Shown here in pieces: positions 1 to 12,100 of a stretch of DNA of 64,000 nt (its first letter is position 1; the number at the start of each line of letters is the position of its first letter). Origin of the DNA: Limnanthes douglasii subsp. nivea (lineage: Eukaryota; Streptophyta; Magnoliopsida; Brassicales; Limnanthaceae); assembly GCA_036936605.1 (NCBI GenBank), contig JAUPFV010000001.1:168354643-168418642 (forward strand), in the 5' to 3' direction. Position numbers and translations under genes: made by a program. A model generated the notes under the pieces. The model saw only the letters and a list, made by a program, of their open reading frames with translations, was not told where the DNA came from and made no database searches.

Positions 1-3000
1 TCTGCAAATGGAGATTAAAGAGCGAAGTTACCATGGATTCATCCCTTTAGCTATGATGTTAATTAAAGTTAAACAATCCGTCTCAATATCTACACTCACC
101 CAATTCTTTTCCTTGAAGATCAACAATCCTTCAAGCAAGGCTATAGTTTAAACAATCAGAGGGGTTGGTTTCTCAAAGGTTTTACTGGAGGCATTTACGA
201 CAGAGCCTTCATTGTCTCTTAATAGCATTGTTTCACAGGAATCGCCATTTTTGAGGCAAGAGGCATCGATGTTAAACTTCAGCCTGCCATTCGCAGGAGC
301 AATCCACTTAATGTAAGTATCCTTTTTGTTTATATTATGAAAGGACAGACAAGCTAACGAATAACCAGTATCTTTAACATTTAACCAGTGCTTCTTAGTA
401 AGGATATTAGAAGTGTCAAGGCCCAAAATGATTTTGTTAATCCTTTTGATCGAAGTATAAAGGCTGAGATCAAAGTCTTTATATTTGGCACTCTTCGACT
501 CGTCCATATCACCTAACAGATAATTGCAGGTAAAGAATGGGTGATATGGAATTTTTGAGTCGAAGACCAAAACCAACTGTGAACAACATGGTTCAAGCTC
601 ATAAATCTTTCAAACCTGATGTTGAAAAGATGACTGAAATACCTCTAAATACTCCAGGCATAAGAACAATTAACAAAAAGATGATTAATATTTTCACAAT
701 TAGAACAAAATTGGCACTTTGATGCTATATAATGATGTCTATTTTGCATAATAGAGTCAATAGGAATGAAACTATGCATTAGTTTCCATAACATAAAAGA
801 AAACTTCCTAGGAGTAATGGCTGACGAAATTTTCTTGTAGAAACTTAAAGAATTTTTTTGATGCCTAATGTTGTTCCAAGTGCATTTCATGTTGAAGTTT
901 TGATCAGGAAACAGATTCCAAATCATATTATCTTCTATGCTTGAGATAACTTTGAACTTATTGATTTGATTAATTATGCTTTCAGGGATAAAACCATTTC
1001 GAGACTCAAATTCCCATCTGCTATCCTTCCAAAAAGAGTTAACTTTGGCTTCCAGAAACTTGAGGCTGACTCGTTATGATCCAAGATTGGAGGCAAGTTA
1101 TGCCAATTTTCAGTCCAAAAATCTATGTTCCCTCTTCCCATAAGCCACCTAATATTATTTTCAGCAACAACCTTTATTCCTACAAGGCATCTCCAGGTTA
1201 GTGAACCAATTTTTTTTTTAAAATTTGTTTTCAAAGGATGAGTATTTCTATTATAAATATCATACATCTTCCTAGACCATAAGTTGTTATACTTTCTCTG
1301 AGTAAACCAAAGGTTTTGAGAGAAAGTGTTCTGAGTATCAGTTAATTTTCTGATATTCGACCCACCTTCTTCAAAAGGGTAACAAAGTTTCTTCCAAGAA
1401 CTCCAATGTATGTTGTTTTCATTGAACTTAGATCTCCACAGAAACTTGTTAATTATTTTTTCTAATCTTTTAATAATGCAATTTGGAATCAGACTGTTCT
1501 GCATCCAATAATAAGGGATATCCATTAAGATTGTAGAAATTAAAGAGAGTCTTCCCCCATAGGATATAAATTTGGAGTCCCATTCCATGCTTTTAGCATT
1601 AATTATATCCAAAAGTAAGTTGTAATTCTGAGCTATGTTGTTGTTGTGGAGGGTGATGCCAAGATAGTTTGTACGAAGGTTCCCAGTGCTAAAGCCAGTG
1701 CTAATCTCCAGGCCATGAATTCTGCATTGATGAAGCTTCTTGGAGGTAATAATCCTAGTTTTTTGTTTATTTATGGATTGACCAGAGACCCTTTGATATC
1801 TGTCTAAGAATTTTCTTAACAACTCAATAGAATAGGGTAAACTATTAGTATATACAATATTATCATCTACAAAAGTAGCGCAAGAGACAAGAATACTCGA
1901 TCTAGATGCATATTGCATATCTTTGTTAGCATTAAATAAATTGAACAACCCTCTTATCAGAATTTCCTCACTAATGATAAAGAGGCTTGGGGACAAGGAA
2001 TCACCTTGCCTCAAGCATTTTTGGTTTGACAGTAACTATAAACATTTTCATTGACTAGAATAGAAAAATTGACCTCTCGAATCATATTACTTATTAAGTT
2101 AATAAAGATATTTGAGAAACCAAATAGTGTTAGGACTTTAATTATGAAAGGGAAGGACATTTTGGCAAATGATTTTGACATGTCCAACTGAATCATAATA
2201 TTGCCTTTTTAGGCTTTCTGTTAAGGTCATAAGCTAGCTCTTTGGCAATGAGAATATTCTCATGAATAGACCTATTTCTAACAAAGGCTCCCTGATTGTT
2301 TGAAATTATACGAGGAAAAACTTTAGAGAGTCTAGTATTAATAAGTCTAGAGAAAATCCTATTAATCATAGAGCAAAGATTTATGGGCGTATAGGTACTC
2401 CAATTGGTAGGATTTGAGGTCTAAGGAATAAGACTAATACTAGTGGCAAACATGCCTTTAGGCATATTATTCTCTTCAATAAAAGAATTAATAGGATTGC
2501 ACATATCAGACTTAATAATTTTCCAACAGATTTTATAAAAGTAATGTTGTACCCATCTAGACCTGTTACACTATCCTTCTTCATGTTGCTAATAGTTTCC
2601 AAAATTTCTTCTTCATTTACAGGTATCACCGGGAATTCATTTTCATCATTGATAACAAGATTAGGAATGGAATTAAATATAGCATTGGACATCATGTCTT
2701 GCTCATCTTCATAGTTACCATAAGGATTACTAGAATTGTAAGATTTGAATTAGTTCTCCGCAGATTTTCCTATATGATCAGCATTCTAGCACCAATTATC
2801 CCCATCTTTAATACTCTTCATAAAGTTTTTCCTTCTTTTTTTGCAACATAACCATGACAAACCTTAGAAGCCTTTGACACTTAGCGTAAACCATAGGTAA
2901 CTGAAAATTATTATTAACCCTAGGTTAACGAACCTCCAAATAGAGGCATTGATCATGATTAACAAGTATGTTAATACTGATATCCTCAGCCCAGAACATC

Positions 3001-3197
3001 GAGATCTTATTAGAGATGTTAGAATAACTGTTAAGGAACCCCAATCTACTATTAATCTCACTTTTCATTTGAACCTTGACCATATGCTCCTGAATTGCAA
3101 GAATTTTAACTTTCTTCTTAAAGACAATATCTTTCAGCCTACCAACTATTGAATTGTTATTAACACCATGATCATTCCAATTAAGGACTTTAATCAT
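1..3197 (-). pseudogene. LINE-A ORF2: endonuclease (internally deleted), reverse transcriptase, zf-RVT, RNase H
   Basis: The ORF2 ATG at 3195-3197 overlaps the end of ORF1. The first 90 or so residues look like the start of an apurinic-type endonuclease (VLNWNDHGV, then ILAIQEHMV with the Glu). The rest of the nuclease is missing: within about 250 nt the sequence passes to the RT-linker region (EEILETISNMKKDSVTGLDGYN, about 2540-2630). RT motifs follow: MRQGDSLSPSLF at 2014 and FVDD (usual FADD) near 1870. The cysteine-rich zf-RVT segment CQFCSNCENINHLFVNC lies at about 650-730 and an RNase H-like domain at 1-576 (KFNIDASCLKNG and, past an in-frame stop, the VDIETDCLTLI motif). Frames change between 2014 and 2196, around 2200-2380, and around 926-974. 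It cannot make a working protein. Confidence 0.85.
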
Positions 3198-4597
3198 TAT
3201 CAGATAAAGACTTGTACGTTTTTTTATCGCTGGAAAATGTAGAGACTTTAAAAATATCTTGCTTAGTCTTTTCACTGACCGATTTAAGCTTCTTTTGCAG
3301 AATGTTGTTGAAGCCCTGATATGGAGAAGAGGCCATCTTCACCATCCTAACACGAGAAGTACAATCACTACCAATATTTCCTTGTTTAAGAGAGTTATTC
3401 CCATAACATAAATTATTGTAATCCTGAATAAGTTTTGAATCAAAACTTTGTTAAGATTTTTTAAAGCTTCTATAATTTCAATGTCTTCCTCAGGAGAAGG
3501 ATTTCTGGTTTCAGGCAAAGGATTGTGCTGAGCATTCTGGACATCCTTTACATTTGGAGGAGCAACATCATCTTTGTTAACTTCAGTAGAGCTCAAATGT
3601 TGTGGTTAACAGCAGCTTTGTTAATATTAGTGGAACTCGAAGCTTTCTTATGATTTTCAACAACAGTGGATTCAGTGTAGGGATATAGACTAGATTAGAA
3701 CCTGTGTAACTTTTTTTATTTGTATCTGAAATCTTGTAAACATCACTTCTTTTGGTAACGAAACATCTTTTTCCCTGTTTTCCTTATCTACTTCAACATC
3801 TTTAGTCTTGAATTTCTAAGACTTCAAACAATAAGCGCTATTATGTCCCAAGTGATAACAAGTAAAATAGTAGGATGAAAGGTTTATGTAAGAAACAGTT
3901 AACCAACAACCCGCATTCTTGTGAAAACCAATCCATATTCGAGTGTGGATCTTCTTAGTCTCAACCAACGCAAAAGAAGCATTGTTATATGCTCTGTTTT
4001 TACTTGGAAAATCGATTTGTATGGAACACCTATCGTAGCAGCAATATTAGTCAGTATTTTTGAATTATACAAGAACTTTGGGGCCTTCTCAAGCCTGACC
4101 CAAACTAACAAAATAGGGCTCTCATACTTCACATTAAAATCTGGCATCCAACGAAGAATTCGCATAGTAGAATTTCCAAATTTCCAGACGTTTCTTGCCC
4201 AAATTTTGCAAATATCCATTTTAAGATCAAAATCTATTATAATGTGCCGAGAATCCCATTCAAACATACTATAACTGTCCTTGAATTTTAACGAAAACAA
4301 GAACTGGTCTATAAAGTATTTCTTTGGTAAAACAGTTGTAAACTTGCCGATTACAGTAATTTTTTATGTGCGGGTTAGAAACTCCTTGATTTCACTAGAG
4401 TATTGTATGGATATATGATCTCATTGATCATGTATTCTCTCAGGATTTAATTTCACAGTAGAATCATTGCTCAAAGGTTTAACCGCATCAACATAAAATT
4501 TGTTGAATTTCCTGTAATCAATCTGTTCGATTTTGTTTTCCGATTTTAGAACCAGAAAGTCTTCTTCTTCAAAAATCACGTTGTTTTTTATCTCCAT
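3190..4597 (-). pseudogene. LINE-A ORF1: DUF4283 / zinc-knuckle nucleic-acid-binding protein, broken
   Basis: ORF1 of plant L1 elements binds the element RNA. The start is the ATG at 4595-4597. The frame then runs through a TGA (about 4406) and a TAA (about 4352) into a DUF4283-like block (about 3920-4310; motifs KMDICKIWARNVW and LLVWVRLEKAPKF). A CCHC knuckle follows at 3828-3869 as YFTCYHLGHNSAYC; the first Cys is Tyr (TAT at 3867-3869), one base from TGT. A Glu/Asp/Pro-rich linker (3340-3600) leads to a basic tail ending in TAA at 3190-3192. The length from start to stop is not a multiple of three, so at least one indel is present besides the two stops. The stop overlaps the ORF2 ATG (3195-3197). 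Confidence 0.8.
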
Positions 4598-4778
4598 GAT
4601 GAAGATGAAAAAACTATAAACTTATAAAATAGTTGTCGAGTAGCTTTGGTTGAAGAAAGCAATCACCATTGAAGAAGAAAATTGATAAAGTCAGAATCTT
4701 GAAAAACAAAAGATTTCTTGGAGAAGAAAATCATCCTCCTCTCAATCTCTCTATACCACTTGATCGTATTGATCTAGT

Positions 4779-4916
4779 GTGTAACCACACGATCCAATTT
4801 ATGGCACGTTCTTGTTATTCGAATCATTATTCAATAGCTTTTATATAGTTTGTAACTACACGATCCTATTTATTTCACGTTCGTGTTCAACAAATCATTA
4901 TTAAATAGTTTTTAGT
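4779..4916. repeat. 69-bp direct tandem duplication upstream of LINE-A
   Basis: Two adjacent copies of about 69 bp, 4779-4847 and 4848-4916. Both start gtgtaaccacacgatcc or gtttgtaactacacgatcc and both contain cacgttc, caaatcatta-like and aaatagttttta-like stretches. They differ at about ten positions. They lie just 5' of LINE-A ORF1, so they may be its 5' end (monomer-like promoter repeats) or flanking host DNA. The stretch 4917-5208 beyond them is plain AT-rich DNA. Confidence 0.75.
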
Positions 4917-5689
4917 TTAAAATATCATTGAAATATAAAAATTAAATTGGGTAAAAAAATAATAAAAAAATAAAAAAGAATAATTTTTTTGTATGGTTTA
5001 TAATAGTTTGTATTTTAACAAATTATTTTGTATAGTGGAAATATATAAAAAGATTTTTATAAAAAATAATAAAATAGATTAAAGAAAAATAATAATATTT
5101 TTTGTCTTTTAAATAAAAAATTAATTTTCTTCAATGTATTATAAGGAAATAATAATAGCGAACATTGATAATATGCTTGAATATTTTAATTTTATTCTCT
5201 AATATCAATTATTTTGTGATAAAAGTACTAGTAAATACCTATTCAACTACCTAATTACCCCGTAGTATCCGTTTTTGGGACAGTGTCAATTGATACCTCA
5301 ACTTGAATTTTGAACAAAAATACCCCCGACTATATATAACCATATTTCTCTTCTCTCCACAGAACCCTTCAACCTGAAATCCAGTCCATCCTCACCCGAT
5401 TTCGATCGGTGTCTGGTGACCGTATTCTACTCCCGATTTCGACCGTTGTTTCTACGCCGATCGAAGTTGTTTATCTCGACCGAAATCAAGTATTTAGGAT
5501 CGACAGTAGGAATGTTGGTTTATGGGCTTATCATCAAACACAGTAGTTTCTTAGGATGCATGTACTGATAATCGTTTTGTGCATGTTGTGATGTATATTA
5601 GATGAGTTTTGGGTGGTTGTTTGTTGGTTATGGGGCTCTTTCCATATTTCCCAGGCCCATGCAACGTGCATGTAAAAAGTAGAACAATT

Positions 5690-7790
5690 CGCATTTGGGT
5701 GCATCTGTGTTATAATACAATTCGCATCTTCATCATATAAGAATGCACACAATTCGCATGACATCCTAAGATTTTAGTACAAGTTGCGTCTGGGTACAAG
5801 TTGTTTACATACAATTCGCATGTAGTCCTAAGAATTGTGTATAATTTGCGTCTAGTTAAAAGTTGTTTGCATACAATTCAGATGTAGTCCTGAGAGTTGT
5901 GTACAAGTTGTGTTTAGGTACAAGTATTGCACACAATTCACATGTAGTCCTGAGAGTTGTGTACAAGTTGCGTCTGGGTACAAGTGGTTTGCATACAATT
6001 CGCATGTAGTCATGAGAGCTATGTACAAGGTGCGTCTGGGTAAAAATTGTTTGCATATAATTCGCATGTAGTCCTAAGAGCTGTGTACAAGTTGTGTTTG
6101 GGTACAAGTATCGCACACAACTCGCATGTAGTCCTAAGAGTTGTGTACAAGTTGTGTTTGGGTACAAGTATCGCACACAATTCGCATGTAGTCCTAAGAG
6201 TTGTGTACAAGTTGTGTTTGGGTACAAGTTGTGTTTGGGTACAAGTATTGCACACAATTCGCATGTAGTCTTGATAGTTGTCTACAAGTTGCGTTTGGGT
6301 ATAAGTTGTTTGCATACAATTCGCATGTAGTCCTCGGAGTTGTGTACAAGGTGCATCTGGGTAAAAGTTGTTTGCATACCATTCGCATGTAGTCCTGAGA
6401 GTTGTGTACAAGTTGTGTTTGGGTACAAGCAGTGGCGGATCTAGGAATTGAAGTAAGGGGGGGCTAAACAAAATGTCGCATCCTTATGCACACTGTATTC
6501 CAACCATTGATATTTTTCGAACCATGTAACTTGAAAACTCCGGTTAAGTCTACAAATAAAAATATCTTATTAGAATATGTTATTATTACATCAATAAATC
6601 TTAATGTATCTTAATATATATTATTTTTAAAAGATATATAAAATAAAATAAAATATAACAAAACCAAATTTAATATTTTAAAAAGATATTTTAAAATTTA
6701 CATAAAACTAAATAAAATTTGTTATAAAAAAATATATTTTTGAAAAATAGATGAAATAAATAAAATTTGGTTATATAAAAGATATTTATAATATAAATAT
6801 ATAATTTTATTTTAAAAAATAACAAATATTTCCATATATATTGTCTTTAAACAGATTAAAAATTAAAATCAATTACTTTATAAAAAATAATTTCAGTAAA
6901 TAAAACTTTGCTATCTAAAACTATGTAAATCTATTTTTACTTTCCTAAGTGACCACAAATCAGATCAGAAAAAAATATTGATTATCAAGTGTTTTAAGAT
7001 CAAAATAATAATAAAATTTCAAAAGAAAACAAAAAAACATACGAAAAAATAAATTGGGACGTATCGTGTTCTTCCTTCGGATCGTGTTCTTCCTTTTTCC
7101 CCTTTTCTTTGATTTAAATATCTTTAAATCTCTCTCGTTCATAAACAGCAATTCATTATCTTTTTCTAAATCAAAGTAAGAATTAATTAGAAATAGAAAG
7201 ATTGAACGAATATAAAATCAAAACATATTATCGCAAAAAAGAATGAGAATACTTACAAAATCAATCAAGAGTTCTAATATTCTAGAGATTGAGATGCCCG
7301 AGACTACATCCAACCATTTATAAATACCAACTTAAAATTTTCTTTTAAAATATTCAAAAAAATTTACTTAAATTTTTCCTTAAAAATAGCAATAATCCAA
7401 GATTTTTTAACTTAAAATTTTTAAGACTTTTAATCTAAAAAGTTTATTAAAAATAGTCAACATAATAATTTTTAAATTAAAATTTTATTTTAAATTTATA
7501 ACATTCCTAAAAAAACAATTATTTTCTTAAATTTTTACTTTAATATTATTTATATAAAATATATATTTTAGGTAGGAGGGCGTATAATTTAGGTAAGGGG
7601 GCGTATAACTATTATTTTAATATTATATTATTACCTTAAAAAAAATATAAAAGGTATATTTTAGGTAAGGGGAACCTACGCCCCGGGCCCAACGTAGATC
7701 CGCCACTGGGTACAAGTATTACACAATTCGCATGTAGTCCTAAGAGTTGTGTGATTCGCATGTAGTCCTAAGAGTTGTGTGCAACTCTCG
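5690..7790. repeat. Tandem array of about 60-62 bp, split by an hAT insertion
   Basis: About a dozen imperfect units occupy 5690-6429, with two truncated ones after the insertion at 7709-7790. The unit core is ACAATTCGCATGTAGTCC, then TGAGAGTTGTGTACAAGTTG, then CGTCTGGGTACAAG. Units alternate between a gtttgcatacaattcg start and a gtattgcacacaattcg start, so a two-unit higher-order repeat is likely. Because the unit is near a multiple of three, several frames stay open on both strands (for example Tyr-Pro-Asn-Thr-Thr-Cys-Thr repeats). I treat these as artefacts of the array, not genes. Confidence 0.9.
6430..7708. mobile_element. Non-autonomous hAT-type transposon, 1279 bp, inside the tandem array
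   Basis: The perfect 14-bp terminal inverted repeat CAGTGGCGGATCTA is at 6430-6443, its complement at 7695-7708. It is flanked by the 8-bp target duplication GGTACAAG at 6422-6429 and 7709-7716. Removing the element and one copy of the duplication restores the array unit (gggtacaag followed by tattacaca). An 8-bp duplication and CAG-type ends fit the hAT superfamily. The interior is extremely AT-rich, holds no transposase and has short internal direct repeats near the right end (taggtaggagggcg, taggtaagggggcg). A relative starts at 23413. Confidence 0.9.
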
Positions 7791-8194
7791 CGATTCCTGA
7801 GAGTTGGTTGCAACTCTCTCGATTTTGCTGAGAGTTGTTACTCGTGAAATTTTATTTTTTTAAGAAAATAAAAAAATATCATCAATTGATCTATTTTTGT
7901 TTATTGTAAAAAATAAAAGCGATGGTACTTTCATTTATTTATTCCGAGCTCCAGTTTGAAAGATATGAATCTTTTAAAAATAAAATAAAAGTAAGAAAGA
8001 GAAATTTTGGTTGCATGGTTGTTCATGAAGGGTGAGGGTAGTTAGGGTATTAAAATAATGTTAGTTATTAGGCGGTAATTATGTAGTTAAGATGAGTTAA
8101 GATGGGTATTAAGAGATAATAGATCAAACCTTAGGTACTAGATGACAATAAAACAGTTGAGTGGGTACCTTAGGTGTAATTTCCCTTATTTTGT

Positions 8195-8787
8195 TGAATT
8201 TTTTAATTTTAATAATTAATTTTCAATTAATATATTGGTCGTAATAAATTTTTAATAAAATAATAATAATGTTAAATCTTTAATATTTATCACAAATACA
8301 AATTAACATCTAGATTTGCTTAATTTTTTTTATTTTGGCATTAAAAACATGATTTTTCAGTTTTAAACCTTAATTTTTCCTATTTTTTCGCTAAAAAATA
8401 AACTTTTAGAATTAGAGTAAACATTTTACAATTATTAAAGGGTTAAGTATCATTTAAGACAAAAAAAACAATATTATTATCTATTTAGAATCCATATTTT
8501 CAGGTTTTTAGGTTAAGTATCAATTTAACTCAAATATTTACGATATAAGATCCAGTAATACTATAAATATCCATACTTAAATATATATTTCAAATATAAA
8601 ATTTTAAAAAAAAAATCAAAATATATCAGGGATCTAGTTTAGTTTGTCTTAAAAAACAAATCCAAATAGTATTTTTGGACTTTTTTTCAAGTCACGTTTT
8701 AAAAAATATAGATTTATAATTTTTTTTAAATTTATGGTGATTAAATTTTATACCTGATTAAATTTTGTACGGTTACATGCGAATTGA
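8195..8787. other. AT-rich intergenic DNA
   Basis: I see no gene, tRNA-like segment or transposon end here. The part from about 8570 to 8730 is loosely collinear with 13490-13630 on the far side of the Copia element. Confidence 0.6.
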
Positions 8788-9125
8788 TAGATTTGTTGAT
8801 TTCAGATGAATAAATCTCAGACAAAAGCTATGAAAAGCTTCGATAATTTTATTAGGTAATAGAAATGACTAATAAATAGTCAAAGATTGAGTAGACAAAA
8901 TGAAAAGACACCTAAGAACACAAACTGAAAGGACAAGATAAAAAAAAACGGAAACACACTTAAAGGACACAAACTTGAAGTGGAGTGTAACTCCTATCTT
9001 GACCAAATAAAGCATTAAAGTCCTAACACTTATTAGATACCTCTGGTGGTAGATGCATCTGCGCTATGTCCTTTGCTAGTAGATGCACTATTGGATCCCT
9101 CAAATAAAACATTAAAGTCCTAACA
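8788..9125 (-). repeat. Copia 3' LTR (full length)
   Basis: On the minus strand the LTR begins TGTTAGGACTTTAATG, directly after the purine tract, and ends near CAACAAATCTA. It is about 338 bp. The sequence aaagtcctaacA occurs twice inside it, near the outer end and about 100 bp further in. Confidence 0.88.
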
Positions 9126-9146
9126 TTGCTTCCCCTAAACTGAAAG
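9126..9146 (-). promoter_or_regulatory. Copia polypurine tract
   Basis: The minus strand reads TTTAGGGGAAGCAA immediately before the TGTTAGG start of the 3' LTR. This is the expected place and composition for the plus-strand primer. Confidence 0.8.
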
Positions 9147-9154
9147 CAATAGCT

Positions 9155-12100
9155 TCAGTTTTTCTTCTCGCAAACTCCAAGCTTCTCTCTTAATCGAAAA
9201 AAAGCTTCCAACTTTAATGGTTTAGTCAATACGTCTGCAACCTGATCATTGGTACCACAATGAAACAATTTCACAACTTCATCTTTGACAAGATCCCTCA
9301 GAAAATGGAACCTAACATCAATATGTTTGCTACGATCATGAAGAATATGGTTCTTTGATAGTTTAATTGTTGAGTTGTTATCACACATAATCATAGTGCA
9401 ACCTGACTGCATCATACCAATTTCTTCTAAAATCATTCTCATCCAAATACATTGACAAGCACAAAATGATGCATCTATGAACTCAGCTTCAGTGGTGGAT
9501 AGAGTGACTACCCGTTGTTTCTTTGAAGCCCAAGAAACTGCTCCTCCACTCAATAAGAAAGTGTATCCACTTGTGCTACGTCTATTATCAATGTCTCCAG
9601 CATAATCACTATCAGTATAGACAATCAACTCCTCCAACATTCCCTTTTTGTAAAACACACCAAATTCAGTCGTTCCTCTTATGTACCTTAACACACGCTT
9701 TGCTGCTCCATATGTTCCTCTTTAGGATCGGACATGTATCTGCTCAATAGACAAACCACAAACATAAGATCAGGCCTTGTCGTCGTGATATACATTAAAC
9801 TTCCAATGAGTTGTTTATATATTGTGCAATCAACTCTCTTAGCATCACTATCTTTTGATAACTTCACTCCGGGCACAATAGGATTCTTGACATCATTTAT
9901 GTTATGCAGATCAAACCTTTCAATAATTTCTCCAGCATATTTATTTTGATGGATGAAGATTCCATCACCATCCCGTGTCACCTCAACACCCAAAAAATAC
10001 TTCATTTTCCCCAAATCAGTCATCTCAAAATCCTTTTTCATCGATAATTTAAACTCCTCAAACATCTTTTCATCATTTCCTGTGAAGATTAAATCATCTA
10101 TATAAAGACTAACAATAATAATCTTGTTACCTCTATCAGTTTTCACGAATAGTGTGTACTCATGCTCACACCTTTGAAATCCTTCTCTAACAAAGTATGC
10201 CTCAATTTTACTGTACCAAGCTCTTGGGGCTTGTTTTAAACCATATAAAGCCTTCACCAACTTGTAAACCTTGTGTTCTTCTCCTTCTTTTATGTATCTT
10301 TGCGGTTGATCTACAAGCACATCTTCTGTTAGTTCGCCGTAAAGAAACGCACTCTTTACGTCTAACTGATAAACACACCAATTCTTTTGAGCTACTACAG
10401 CTAGCATCGTACGAATAATATCCCAACGCGCCACATGAGCAAAGACTTCACTGTAATCTACTCCTTCTTCTTGCGCATAGCCTTTGACCACCAATCGAGC
10501 TTTGTATTTTTCAATTTCTCCCTTCTCGTTGAGCTTGTTTTTATAAATCCATATAACACCAATTCTCTTTGCTCCACTTGGAAGATTTGTGAGAAACCAA
10601 GTTACGTTATTTTCTATTGACTTCAACTCTGTCTTCATAGCATGAACCAATTTTTCTTCCTTAATAGCTTCGTTGAATGTTACAGGATCATCACTTGACA
10701 CAAACATTACAAGAACCAAAACTTCTTATTCTTCCTCCCATCCGGTCTCGTAATCCTGCAAATAAGCTGGTCTTCTTCTGATTCTCTGAGGCCTAAGAGA
10801 ATCTGCTGGATTCAAAACTTATTCTTCTTCATTTATCTGCTATGTTTCAGGCTCATGAGTCACTTCTTCAACATTCTCCTCAGCTTCAGTTTATCTATCC
10901 TCCTAGATTAATTGCTCAACCTCTAATTCTTTTGTTTTATGTCCCTAATCCCAGCTTTTCTCTTCTTCGAAAATCATATCCCTACTTGTAATGACCTTTT
11001 TTGTTTTTGGGTTGTATAGGCGATAACCCTTGGATTCGCTGCTTACTCCAATAAGCACACATATGTTGCTTTTATCATGAAGTTGTTTTCTTCTCTGGTC
11101 TGGAACATGGACATGAGCGATACAAAACAAAATTCTAAAGTAATCTACTCTAGGCTTTATTCCACTCCACATCTCTTCAGGTGTTTTTTCTTGTGTCACA
11201 GAAGTTGGACTTCGATTCAAGACATGTATAGCCTATTTTGATTCTTCTTCCCAAAAATGTTTAGGAACTCCTTTCTCATTCAGAATACACCGCACCATAT
11301 TCATTATTGTCCGGTTCTTGCGCTTAACAATTCTGTTTTGTTGCGGAGTGAAGGCTGTAGTGAGTTGTCTGCTAATTCCGGCTTCCTCACAAAAATGAAT
11401 GAACTCATTTGAAGTGAATTCGCCACCTCTGTCCGTTCGTAGACATGCTAATGTTTCTTCACTCTCTTTCTCTACCTGGATCTTGAATCGAGTAAAGAAT
11501 ATAAAATCTTCCGACTTTAATGACAAAAAATATATCCATACCTTTCTGGTAAAGTCATCGATGAAAGTAAGAATATATCTCTTGTCGGAGTTCGATGCTG
11601 GAGAAATTGGCCCACATATATCAGAATGTACCAGCTTCAACCTCCTTGACGAACGCCACAAACCTTTCTTAGGGATACTCTCACGATGTTGTTTACCAAC
11701 AAAATAGCTAACACATTTCTCAGCTTCGTTGGTGCTCAGATGTGGTATCCCTTTGACCATATTATCATATTTGAGAGTTCTTAAACCATTGTAACTTATG
11801 TGGCCATACCTTCGATGCCAAAGTTTAAGCTCATCCATTGCTGTTACATTCAAACATTTCTCAGCCGTAAACGAGTTACCTTTTGAGGCCAAAATCTTGA
11901 ACAATTTATTTTCCGTCATTTTTGCTTGCATAACCAGCCTTAACTCCGGATGATAAAGCTTGTATACTTCATGATGTATCAAAATCTCGCAGCCTTTTTG
12001 TACAAGTTGTCCCAAGCTTACCAAGTTACTCGTTAACTCTAGTACTACATATACATCTGAAATGACACGAGTCCTTCCATTGACACGTAAAGTTACATCA

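Larger units (their letters stand above)
1..4778 (-). mobile_element. L1-type LINE, partial, minus strand (LINE-A)
   Basis: A non-LTR retrotransposon reads right to left and leaves the window at position 1. Order on the minus strand: ORF1 with a DUF4283-like RNA-binding region and zinc knuckle, then ORF2 with endonuclease start, reverse transcriptase, a zf-RVT cysteine segment and an RNase H-like tail. The 5' end is not fixed; I place it near 4778, just before a 69-bp tandem repeat. The 3' end and poly(A) lie outside the window. Both ORFs are broken. The RNase H tail distinguishes this lineage from LINE-B at 55075-62426, in which I see none. Confidence 0.85.
5218..8185. mobile_element. Non-autonomous Mutator-like element with 9-bp target duplication, containing a tandem array
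   Basis: The 9-mer TTATTTTGT occurs at 5209-5217 and again at 8186-8194, immediately outside imperfect inverted ends. The left end reads GATAAAAGTACTAGTAAATA; the right end, reverse-complemented, reads GGGAAATTACACCTAAGGTA. The ends agree best at ATACCTATTCAAC versus GTACCCACTCAAC. A 9-bp duplication is the Mutator signature. No transposase is encoded. After subtracting the 1279-bp hAT insertion and its 8-bp duplication, the element is about 1.68 kb, much of it a 60-bp tandem array. The right end also resembles the sequence at 27199, the likely left end of the large MULE, which could be its helper lineage (inference). Confidence 0.7.

Noticed and set aside
5690..6429. CRISPR-like array
   Set aside because: Units are contiguous without unique spacers, and this is plant nuclear DNA.
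5852..6471. Overlapping open frames on both strands with repeated Tyr-Pro-Asn-Thr-Thr-Cys-Thr-Gln-Leu or similar peptides
   Set aside because: They arise from a 60-bp tandem array whose length is near a multiple of three; open frames exist in several phases and both strands, with no conserved domain.
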